Assembly (NCBI GenBank): GCA_012798365.1
Contig: JAAZNH010000210.1
Span: 1 to 5,314, forward strand
Length of the DNA stretch: 5,314 nucleotides
Reading direction: 5' to 3'
Origin: Methanomicrobiales archaeon
GTDB lineage: Archaea; Halobacteriota; Methanomicrobia; Methanomicrobiales; Methanospirillaceae
A program made the position numbers and the translations under genes. The notes under the pieces are model-generated. The model did not search any database. It was not told the DNA's origin and was given only the letters and a program-made list of their open reading frames with translations. Positions 1 to 5,007 of the stretch are shown piece by piece; position 1 is the first letter of the stretch; each line of letters opens with the position of its first letter.

Positions 1-488
1 CCATCGGCCGGGTGGAGTATCCATCACGCAAGGTCACCCTGGCACAGGATGCTGCCAGGAGAGGGACCCGTACCCTTGCACTCCATGAAAAGCTCGATCC
101 ACACTGCGGCCTTATCCAGTTCTTTCCCGGCATGTCACCGGATATCCTGAAGGCCTATGAGGGATACCATGGGCTTGTCATCGCCGGAACCGGCCTTGGC
201 CACACCAGCACCACCCTCATCCCGCAGCTCAGACACCTTACCGACAGCGGCACCCTCGTCATCATGACCTCCCAGTGCATGCATGGCCGGGTCTGCGACC
301 GGGTTTATGACACCGGCCGCGACCTGTTGAATGCCGGTGTTATTGAAGGGGGCGACATGCTTGCGGAAGTCGCGCTGGTGAAACTGATGTGGGTGCTTGG
401 AAACGAGCCGGACAAGCAAAAGGCGGCTACACTGATGCAGGAGGATCTCAAAGGTGAATGCACACGGAGGAGCGCCCATGGATTATAA
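1..488 (+). CDS. gatD: Glutamyl-tRNA(Gln) amidotransferase subunit D, C-terminal part (5' truncated by window edge)
   Basis: This is the C-terminal 161 codons (frame starting at base 3) of the archaeal L-asparaginase-like subunit of GatDE. GatD releases ammonia from Asn or Gln and passes it to GatE, which amidates Glu-tRNA(Gln). Visible family signatures include the FFPGMSPD segment, the glycine-rich VIAGTGLGHTS turn, the SQCMHGRV strand-loop, and a VYDTGRDLLNAGVI...GGDMLAEVALVKLMWVLG block that is very typical of GatD C-termini. Full GatD proteins are usually a little over 400 residues, so roughly 250 residues lie upstream. From family knowledge, the catalytic Thr/Thr/Asp/Lys set should be in that missing part. 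The GTG at 12 is internal, since the frame is open to the window edge. The stop at 486-488 lies inside gatE, an 11-base overlap that suggests coupled translation and fits a 1:1 subunit complex. Identity is strongly supported by the adjacent gatE. Confidence 0.95.
   Translation, partial: IGRVEYPSRKVTLAQDAARRGTRTLALHEKLDPHCGLIQFFPGMSPDILKAYEGYHGLVIAGTGLGHTSTTLIPQLRHLTDSGTLVIMTSQCMHGRVCDRVYDTGRDLLNAGVIEGGDMLAEVALVKLMWVLGNEPDKQKAATLMQEDLKGECTRRSAHGL
466..470 (+). promoter_or_regulatory. Ribosome binding site of gatE (GGAGG)
   Basis: A GGAGG lies seven bases before the ATG at 478, inside the end of gatD. It favours the ATG at 478 over the in-frame GTG at 454. The 454 start would place this motif inside the coding region and add eight residues (MNAHGGAP) ahead of the conserved GatE N-terminus. 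Confidence 0.75.
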
Positions 489-2328
489 AGCACTCGGCCT
501 TGTTGCCGGTATCGAGATCCACCAGCAGCTGGACACCAAAGAGAAACTCTTCTGCCACTGCTCCACAACGCTCCGCGAGATCGGTGAACACAAGGGAGAA
601 TTCTCACGCTATCTCCGGGCAACCGTAAGCGAGATGGGCGAGATTGACCGGGCTGCCAAAGAGGAGATGAAGAGCGACCGGATGTTCCAGTACTATGCGT
701 ACGACACCACCTGCCTTGTGGAGAACGATGAGGAGCCCCCGGCACCGATGAATGATGAGGCCCTCTCGATCTGTCTCACCATAGGAAAGATGTTCGGGAT
801 GACACCGGTCCCGCAGGTCCATACCATGCGAAAACTCGTCATTGATGGATCGAATACCAGCGGGTTCCAGCGCACCGCACTTGTTGCATTCAGCGGGGCT
901 TTGCCTGACGGGGGTCAGATCGAAACGATCTGTCTTGAGGAAGAGGCAGCCCAGCGGGTCAAGGACGAGGTCTTCAGCCTCGACCGGCTGGGAATCCCGC
1001 TTATCGAGATCACCACCGCCCCCTGCATGCATACGCCAGAGGATGTGCAGAAGGTAGCGGAATATATCGGAATGGTGCTCCGTTCCACGGGGAAGGTGAA
1101 GCGGGGTCTTGGCACGATCCGGCAGGATGTCAATATCTCGATCGCTGCAGGAGCCCGCGTTGAGATCAAGGGTGTACAGGAACTCGACCTCATTGCGGAG
1201 GTTGTCCGTCGCGAAGTGCAGCGGCAGCAGAACCTGCTTGCAATCCGGGACGAACTGAAAAAACGCGGTGCATCCGTGGATGCAACAGCAGGTATTGAAG
1301 TAACTGCACTCTTTAAGGATACCCGGTCCACAGTCCTGAAAAAAGCAAAGAAGATCCATGCTATTGTCCTGAAAGGATTTGCCGGGCTTGTCGGACGGGA
1401 AATCCAGCCGGAACGCCGGCTCGGGAGCGAAATGTCGGATTATGCCAAGAAGTGCGGGGTGGGGGGTATCTTCCATACCGATGAACTTCCGGCCTACGGC
1501 GTCACCGCGGAAGAAGTTGCTCTCCTGCGATCACACATGCATGCCGGGGAACAGGACTGCATCATCCTCGTTGCCGGCGCAAACGAGAAGCAGGCATCCT
1601 GCGCCATCAGCCAGGTAATTACCCGCGCAAGAATTGCCCTCTCGGAAAAAGCCGTTCCCGAAGAAACCCGGAAGATGCTCGAGAGCGGAAGCACTGCCTA
1701 TATGCGCCCGCTGCCGGGAGCCGCCCGCATGTATCCGGAAACCGATGTCCTGCCAGTGGTTATCGACGCCAGACGGTGGGATGCCGTGAATATCCCGGAG
1801 CTTCTTACGGCAAAGGCTGAACGGTTCGTTGCGACATTTGGTATCGAGAAGAATTACGCACTCCAGCTGGCAGCATCGGAAAAACTTCCCCTCTTTGAGC
1901 GGGCAATACAGGAAGGTATCAAGCCCAAACTTGCTGTTTTCACCATCCTTTCCACAACAACAGAACTACGCAGGGACGGGGTCGATGTAGCAAAGATTTC
2001 TGACCAGGCGTACCTGGATACCTGGCACGCGGTCGAGTCCGGAAAAGCCGCGCGGGAAGCAATCCCGGATCTCCTCCGCAGCATTGCTGCCGGCACCACA
2101 TTCTCAGAGGCGCTGGGCGCGCTTGCACCCGCGGTTTCCCGGGAAGAACTTGAGCGGATTGTCCGGAAGATCATTGCAGACCGCAGGGACTTTATTGCCC
2201 AGAAGGGCAAAGGTGCCCTCGGCCCGCTGATGGGTGTGGTGATGGCAGAGGTGCGCGGGTCCGTTGACGGGAAGGTTGTCAGCGAGATCCTTAAAAAGGA
2301 GATCGATGCAGCGATCACCCCGGAATAA
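478..2328 (+). CDS. gatE: Glutamyl-tRNA(Gln) amidotransferase subunit E
   Basis: GatE is the GatB-like subunit that binds Glu-tRNA(Gln), phosphorylates the glutamyl group with ATP and amidates it with ammonia from GatD, giving Gln-tRNA(Gln) in the archaeal cytoplasm. The product is 616 residues, a normal full length. In order, it shows the GatB-type N-terminus LGLVAGIEIHQQLDT (about residues 6-20), followed by FCHC (25-28), then the long catalytic cradle. Within the cradle, IRQDVNISI and VEIKGVQELDLI are typical GatB-family segments. An AspRS-like GAD insertion starts near residue 301 (GREIQPERRLGSEMSDYAK, then GIFHTDELPAYGV). ARMYPETDVLP follows at about 416-426, and a C-terminal helical YqeY-like tail contains GKGALGPLMG at 577-586. 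The AspRS-like insertion separates GatE from bacterial GatB. The start at 478 is chosen from the GGAGG at 466-470 and the family N-terminus. Translation is probably coupled to gatD. No frameshift or missing motif is seen. Confidence 0.97.
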   Translation: MDYKALGLVAGIEIHQQLDTKEKLFCHCSTTLREIGEHKGEFSRYLRATVSEMGEIDRAAKEEMKSDRMFQYYAYDTTCLVENDEEPPAPMNDEALSICLTIGKMFGMTPVPQVHTMRKLVIDGSNTSGFQRTALVAFSGALPDGGQIETICLEEEAAQRVKDEVFSLDRLGIPLIEITTAPCMHTPEDVQKVAEYIGMVLRSTGKVKRGLGTIRQDVNISIAAGARVEIKGVQELDLIAEVVRREVQRQQNLLAIRDELKKRGASVDATAGIEVTALFKDTRSTVLKKAKKIHAIVLKGFAGLVGREIQPERRLGSEMSDYAKKCGVGGIFHTDELPAYGVTAEEVALLRSHMHAGEQDCIILVAGANEKQASCAISQVITRARIALSEKAVPEETRKMLESGSTAYMRPLPGAARMYPETDVLPVVIDARRWDAVNIPELLTAKAERFVATFGIEKNYALQLAASEKLPLFERAIQEGIKPKLAVFTILSTTTELRRDGVDVAKISDQAYLDTWHAVESGKAAREAIPDLLRSIAAGTTFSEALGALAPAVSREELERIVRKIIADRRDFIAQKGKGALGPLMGVVMAEVRGSVDGKVVSEILKKEIDAAITPE

Positions 2329-2344
2329 TTACCCTCATGAATCA

Positions 2345-2349
2345 TTTTT
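2345..2349 (+). terminator. Possible oligo-T terminator after gatE
   Basis: A run of five T lies 17 bases after the gatE stop. Archaeal transcription commonly ends at short T runs without a hairpin. A new promoter-like element follows within about 35 bases, which makes a transcript end here reasonable. The run is short and could be chance. Confidence 0.3.
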
Positions 2350-2380
2350 GCCAGATCTGGATCCGGAACAGGCGCGAACC

Positions 2381-2387
2381 TTTATGA
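2381..2387 (+). promoter_or_regulatory. Box A-like (TATA) promoter of the RGG protein gene
   Basis: TTTATGA, preceded by a purine-containing GCGAA that could serve as a BRE, is the only A/T-rich hexamer-like element in the gap between gatE and the next gene. With the usual archaeal spacing of about 25 bases, transcription would begin near 2405-2411, giving a very short leader that includes all or part of the ribosome binding site. The placement is inferred from spacing only. Confidence 0.4.
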
Positions 2388-2407
2388 GTGGGGCAGCAGA
2401 ATTACAT

Positions 2408-2413
2408 AAGGAG
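2408..2413 (+). promoter_or_regulatory. Ribosome binding site of the RGG protein (AAGGAG)
   Basis: AAGGAG lies seven bases before the ATG at 2421. It selects this start over the in-frame GTG at 2388, which lies within the presumed promoter and would add eleven unconserved-looking residues. Confidence 0.75.
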
Positions 2414-2420
2414 TTTAAGT

Positions 2421-2744
2421 ATGGGTAAAACAGTAACAACCCTCTGGGCACAGGTTAAAGGCGTAAAGAGCCAGATCAGGCTCGTACCCAAGAAAGAAGG
2501 CGAAGCAAAGACCCCCGGACCGAACCAGCGGTTCAAGGCCGGCGCAAATGTGAAACAGATCGACCAGATGGCAGAAGCCATGGGCGGCCGCGGCGGGTCA
2601 CGCGGCGGCAGGGGCGGAAGGCGCGGCGGCGACCGTTCCGGCGGATCAGGCATGAACGAGTCCACAGCAAACCCGATGATCCGCAGGCGCATGAAGCGGG
2701 CAAAGATTTCAGCGCTCGGCGTCAAGGCAAAATCAGGCCGGTAA
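2421..2744 (+). CDS. Small basic protein with an RGG-repeat centre (DUF5350-like, probable nucleic-acid binding)
   Basis: This 107-residue, strongly basic protein has three visible parts. The first (residues 1-45) begins MGKTVTTLWAQVKGVKSQ and continues through RLVPKKEGEAKTPGPNQRFK. It looks like the conserved region of a small methanogen family that I recall as DUF5350, an assignment made from memory. The middle (54-77) is a glycine/arginine low-complexity stretch with four RGG triplets (57-59, 61-63, 64-66, 68-70). The tail (83-107) carries the cluster NPMIRRRMKRAK and ends in KAKSGR. There is no signal peptide or membrane segment, so it should be cytoplasmic. RGG boxes in other proteins bind RNA or mediate protein contacts, so an RNA, ribosome or chromatin association is a reasonable inference, but no function is established. 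It appears to be a single-gene transcript, with its own promoter-like element upstream and a T run downstream. Confidence 0.85.
   Translation: MGKTVTTLWAQVKGVKSQIRLVPKKEGEAKTPGPNQRFKAGANVKQIDQMAEAMGGRGGSRGGRGGRRGGDRSGGSGMNESTANPMIRRRMKRAKISALGVKAKSGR
2583..2630 (+). repeat. GC-rich degenerate repeat encoding the RGG box
   Basis: Forty-eight bases made almost only of GGC, CGC, CGG and GGG-type codons encode residues 55-70 of the small basic protein. Codon choice varies between copies, as expected for selected amino acid repeats rather than recent slippage. The stretch is far more G/C-rich than its surroundings. Confidence 0.7.
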
Positions 2745-2759
2745 TCTATTACCATAGTG

Positions 2760-2770
2760 CCCGTAACGGG
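2760..2770. repeat. Perfect short palindrome CCCGT-A-ACGGG
   Basis: An 11-base perfect inverted repeat with a one-base centre sits 15 bases after the RGG gene stop. It is too tightly closed to form a full hairpin, so it would read better as a dimeric protein-binding site, or as part of a GC-rich terminator region. A palindrome this short can occur by chance. Confidence 0.35.
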
Positions 2771-2792
2771 TAGGGATTCACCCAAACCCCGG

Positions 2793-2797
2793 TTTTT
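2793..2797 (+). terminator. Probable oligo-T terminator after the RGG gene
   Basis: Five consecutive T followed by ATT come directly after a C/G-rich stretch (AAACCCCGG), 48 bases past the stop. This is the best transcript end signal in the gap. The same TTTTTATT could instead be read as a box A element, which would put a start near 2820. Confidence 0.4.
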
Positions 2798-2801
2798 ATT
2801 G

Positions 2802-2819
2802 TCCCTGAACGATCAGGGA
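2802..2819. repeat. Perfect 7-bp inverted repeat (TCCCTGA-ACGA-TCAGGGA)
   Basis: Two 7-base arms separated by four bases are exactly complementary and lie directly upstream of the TATA-like element at 2820-2831. Two readings are possible. It could be a stem-loop followed by T-rich sequence (CTTTTTA), acting as a terminator for the upstream gene. Or it could be an operator for a dimeric regulator of the downstream operon, since it sits in the BRE position. The sequence alone does not decide. Confidence 0.55.
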
Positions 2820-2831
2820 TATACTTTTTAA
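2820..2831 (+). promoter_or_regulatory. Box A-like promoter of the five-gene operon
   Basis: TATACTTTTTAA is the most A/T-rich element before the operon. At archaeal spacing, transcription would start around 2846-2855, leaving a leader of about 25-35 bases to the ATG at 2878. This also argues against the in-frame TTG at 2845 as the first codon. Confidence 0.5.
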
Positions 2832-2877
2832 CGTACGATCACCGTTGAACAGAACCCTATTTTACCAGAGAATTCCC

Positions 2878-3243
2878 ATGGTGTGTATGGATCTTCCAAC
2901 CGCAGTCAAGAGTTACCAGTTCGGAGAACGGGCTAAGTCAGAACTTATTGTGTCCTCCCAGTTGTGCATTGCACTTACCAGCTTTTCGGAGCAGGAGAAG
3001 GCTGGCGGAAAGCGGATGCTTCTCCTCCTTCTTGAGCAGGTACGCAGTGAGGTCCTGTTTGCGCACCGTAGCACAGGCAGCGCAGAGTTCAACAAAGCGG
3101 TTGGTTACCTCAATGATGCGATCTCTCTTGTCGAGAGCAACCAGCCCGAACAGGCAACCCAGAAGATCAGTATGGCCATCAGTGCTGCAACAACCCCGGC
3201 CCAGGAGGCCTGGGAGGCATTAAGCAAACATGGACTCCTCTGA
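2878..3243 (+). CDS. Uncharacterised small helical protein, first gene of the operon
   Basis: I do not recognise this 121-residue protein. From sequence character it should be almost all alpha-helical and soluble. Amphipathic stretches lie at about residues 5-33 (LPTAVKSYQFGERAKSEL...), 37-64 (containing RMLLLLLEQVRSEVLFA), 69-87 (EFNKAVGYLNDAISLVES) and 90-118, suggesting a four- or five-helix bundle. The only cysteines are C3 and C30, so a metal cluster is unlikely. No signal peptide or true membrane span is seen. Start choice is uncertain: ATG 2878 is preferred. ATG 2887 (118 residues, beginning MDLPTAV) is close behind and has a GGTG three bases before it. TTG 2845 falls at the predicted transcript start. 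Its stop overlaps the nitroreductase start by 14 bases, so the two are probably co-translated and may work together. Confidence 0.8.
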   Translation: MVCMDLPTAVKSYQFGERAKSELIVSSQLCIALTSFSEQEKAGGKRMLLLLLEQVRSEVLFAHRSTGSAEFNKAVGYLNDAISLVESNQPEQATQKISMAISAATTPAQEAWEALSKHGLL

Positions 3244-3757
3244 GTTCTTCGGGTTCCTGACCCAGCGTTCATCGGTCAGGCACTATTCGGATACCCCGCT
3301 TTCCGATGCTGAAATCCAGTACCTGCTGGACTGTGCCAGTACCGCACCGACCGCAGGAAACCTTGAAGCATGGGACGTTGTTGTTGTAACAGAAAATGAG
3401 GTTCGGTTTGCCCTTTCAGCGGCAGCTTATGACCAGGAGCATGTGGCACAGGCTCCGGCAATCGTGGTTGTCTGTGCAAACTACATCAGGTCAATGTCGC
3501 AATACGGGGAAAGGGGAATCCTCTTTGCGGTACAGGATGCAACTATAGCTTGTACCTATATCATGCTGGCAGCCCATGCTGCAAAACTGCAGACCTGCTG
3601 GACGGGAGCTTTCGATGAGGATGCGGTCCGGGAAATCCTGGAACTGCCCCAGCATGTCCGCCCCATCGCCCTTTTGGCTGTCGGAAAAGGGCACCCGCCT
3701 TCCGGGCTCACAGAGCGCATGGCCGTAGATGAACACATTCACCGCGAGAGTTGGTAA
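3230..3757 (+). CDS. Nitroreductase-family FMN oxidoreductase
   Basis: This 175-residue protein has the layout of the FMN-dependent nitroreductase fold, which usually acts as a homodimer with FMN at the interface and NAD(P)H as donor. The FMN phosphate-binding start is at 13-19 (RSSVRHY). The SxAPTAGNLEAWD loop lies at about 37-49, then come the strand QAPAIVVVCAN (74-84) and YGERGILFAVQDATIA (92-107). Next is the helix plus turn IMLAAHAAKLQTCWTGAFDE (111-130), with the glycine that contacts flavin, and the C-terminal PIALLAVGKGHPP (145-157). The length suits the short archaeal/clostridial members. The substrate cannot be read from sequence; family members reduce nitro compounds, quinones or flavins, or catalyse specialised steps. 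The start at 3230 sits inside the upstream gene, with GGGAGG about 12 bases before it. The UPF0212 gene follows after 11 bases. Family assignment is firm; function is open. Confidence 0.92.
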   Translation: MDSSEFFGFLTQRSSVRHYSDTPLSDAEIQYLLDCASTAPTAGNLEAWDVVVVTENEVRFALSAAAYDQEHVAQAPAIVVVCANYIRSMSQYGERGILFAVQDATIACTYIMLAAHAAKLQTCWTGAFDEDAVREILELPQHVRPIALLAVGKGHPPSGLTERMAVDEHIHRESW

Positions 3758-3761
3758 GGAG
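3756..3761 (+). promoter_or_regulatory. Ribosome binding site of the UPF0212 gene (AAGGAG)
   Basis: AAGGAG overlaps the nitroreductase stop codon and lies seven bases before the ATG at 3769. It rules out the in-frame TTG at 3751 as the start. Confidence 0.75.
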
Positions 3762-3768
3762 AAAAATT

Positions 3769-4113
3769 ATGCCGGATTTTCTGGTAACCCTTGAATCTGC
3801 CTGGTATCTCAAGGACGTAAAGTCGCTTGACGATGCGATTGGAATTGCAATCAGTGAAGCAGGAAAGCGCTTAAATCCTCAGGCAAAATACGTGGAAGTT
3901 GATGCAGGAATGCTGACCTGCCCGTACTGTGAGCAGGAATTGTCAAGCGCGATCGTTGTTGCGGATACTGCGCTTGTCGGACTTGTCCTTGAGATGAAAG
4001 TCTTCCGTGCAGAATCGGCTGAACATGCCGGCAGGATCGCCAAGTCCGTTATCGGCAAAGCCCTCCGCGAGGTTCCCCTGAAATTGCTTGAAGTGCGGGT
4101 GCTTGAAGAATGA
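3769..4113 (+). CDS. UPF0212 (DUF555) family protein
   Basis: This 114-residue protein matches the archaeal UPF0212/DUF555 family along its whole length. The N-terminus MPDFLVTLESAW, the SLDDAIGIAISEAGKRLNP block (19-37), the VEVDAGMLTCPYC segment (42-54), the TALVGLVLEMKVF strand-helix (68-80), and the HAGRIAKSVIGKALREVPL tail are all characteristic. The CPYC at 51-54 is the only cysteine pair. A single CxxC could hold a zinc together with a second subunit, or be redox active; this is inference. The biochemical role of the family is unknown to me. It starts after a strong AAGGAG, and its last codon and stop overlap the kinase start as ATGA. It is therefore translationally coupled to the nucleoside kinase, which makes a functional link to that enzyme worth considering. 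Confidence 0.93.
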   Translation: MPDFLVTLESAWYLKDVKSLDDAIGIAISEAGKRLNPQAKYVEVDAGMLTCPYCEQELSSAIVVADTALVGLVLEMKVFRAESAEHAGRIAKSVIGKALREVPLKLLEVRVLEE

Positions 4114-5003
4114 TCCATGTTGTCGGCCATACCGCTGTTGACCATATTTCAAAAGTTGCCCACCTGCCCGAAAAGAACTGTTCGACCCACATCACGGACC
4201 GGCAGATCTATTACGGGGGCGGCGCGGCGAATATCGCAGCAGGAATTGCAAGCCTCGGCGGTGAAGTAACCCTTGTTTCCTGTGTGGGAGGAGAATTTGC
4301 CGGCAGCGATTACGACCAGTGGCTTCGAAAACTCGGGGTCCACCAGCAGTTCTTTGTTGTCCCGGAAGCCCATACCCCGACTGCATTCATGTTCACGGAC
4401 GAAGCAGGAGACCAGATGACATTCTTTGAATGGGGTGCTTCAAAAGCCTTCAATAAATCGGAAGCGCCGGACCTCCCCTTCGTTCACATGGCAACCGCAG
4501 ATCCCGAGTTCAACTGCCGGGTGGCAGAACGGAGCGAGTTTGCGTGTTTCGATCCCGGGCAGGACGTTTTCTGGTACACAAAAGAGCAGCTCGACGCTAT
4601 CCTTTCCAATATCAATATCCTGTTTGCAAACCAGCACGAGGTTGCCCACATGTGCCGCACCCTCAATACCTCACGCGAGGCCCTGGTAAAACGGGTCGGG
4701 ACTGCAATTTTCACCATGAGCGGGGATGGCAGCACACTCTATTCCCATGGCAAAGAGCATTTCATACCCGTTGTCCCGGTCCAGTTAGCAGATCCGACCG
4801 GGGCTGGTGACTCGTACCGGGCCGGGTTCCTGACTGCGTATATCCGCGGGTATTCCCCGGAAACGTGCTGTAGGATCGGTTCAGTCACGGCATCATTCGT
4901 GGTTGAACATGTCGGATGCCAGACGCACCTTCCGACATGGCAGATGATGAAAGAACGGTTCACCCGGCATTTCGGGGAACTCCCCCAGCCGGAACACCGG
5001 TGA
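4110..5003 (+). CDS. PfkB-family nucleoside kinase (MJ0406-like)
   Basis: This 297-residue ribokinase-fold (PfkB) enzyme phosphorylates a nucleoside with ATP. Its N-terminus (VVGHTAVDHI, 4-13), the substrate-side glycines YYGGGAANIAAGI (34-46), QMTFFEWGA (102-110), ATADPEFN (128-135) and FDPGQD (147-152) resemble the Methanocaldococcus jannaschii nucleoside kinase MJ0406 closely, as far as memory allows. So does the C-terminal ASFVVEHVGCQTHLPTW. That enzyme accepts several nucleosides, such as inosine, guanosine and cytidine. The PfkB NxxE motif is at N174-E177, an MSGDGST phosphate loop at 203-209, and signature 2, DPTGAGDSYRAGF, at 228-240 with catalytic base D234. The role is most likely purine/pyrimidine salvage; a sugar kinase is the alternative. 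The start at 4110 overlaps the UPF0212 stop by four bases, with GGGTG (4097-4101) eight bases upstream. The Dph6-like gene begins four bases after its stop. Confidence 0.92.
   Translation: MIHVVGHTAVDHISKVAHLPEKNCSTHITDRQIYYGGGAANIAAGIASLGGEVTLVSCVGGEFAGSDYDQWLRKLGVHQQFFVVPEAHTPTAFMFTDEAGDQMTFFEWGASKAFNKSEAPDLPFVHMATADPEFNCRVAERSEFACFDPGQDVFWYTKEQLDAILSNINILFANQHEVAHMCRTLNTSREALVKRVGTAIFTMSGDGSTLYSHGKEHFIPVVPVQLADPTGAGDSYRAGFLTAYIRGYSPETCCRIGSVTASFVVEHVGCQTHLPTWQMMKERFTRHFGELPQPEHR
4999..5003 (+). promoter_or_regulatory. Ribosome binding site of the Dph6-like gene (GGTGA)
   Basis: GGTGA includes the TGA stop of the kinase gene and lies four bases before the ATG at 5008. It supports that start and continued translation along one operon transcript. 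Confidence 0.6.
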
Positions 5004-5007
5004 GAGC

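Noticed and set aside
604..1476. Long open frame of 290 codons on the minus strand within gatE
   Set aside because: It lies fully antisense to a well-conserved gatE, shows no recognisable motifs, is rich in His, Cys and Arg as frame shadows in G/C-rich DNA are, and has no credible promoter or ribosome binding site.
1854..2345. Minus-strand open frame of 163 codons over the gatE 3' end
   Set aside because: Ser/Arg/Ala-rich composition typical of an antisense shadow, covering the conserved YqeY-like tail of GatE.
2583..2630. Possible microsatellite or CRISPR-like repeat
   Set aside because: The repeat is in frame, codon-varied and without spacers; it is explained by the RGG amino acid repeat.
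2402..2785. Minus-strand open frame antisense to the RGG protein
   Set aside because: Its proline/arginine-rich centre is simply the complement of the RGG-coding repeat, and the sense frame has a good ribosome binding site and a conserved-looking N-terminus.
2845..2877. TTG start extending the helical protein by eleven residues
   Set aside because: It coincides with the predicted transcript start and lacks a ribosome binding site; ATG 2878 or 2887 is more likely.
4544..4810. Alternative plus-strand open frame inside the nucleoside kinase
   Set aside because: It overlaps the conserved PfkB core in another frame, and its Arg/Pro/Cys-rich translation has no family character.
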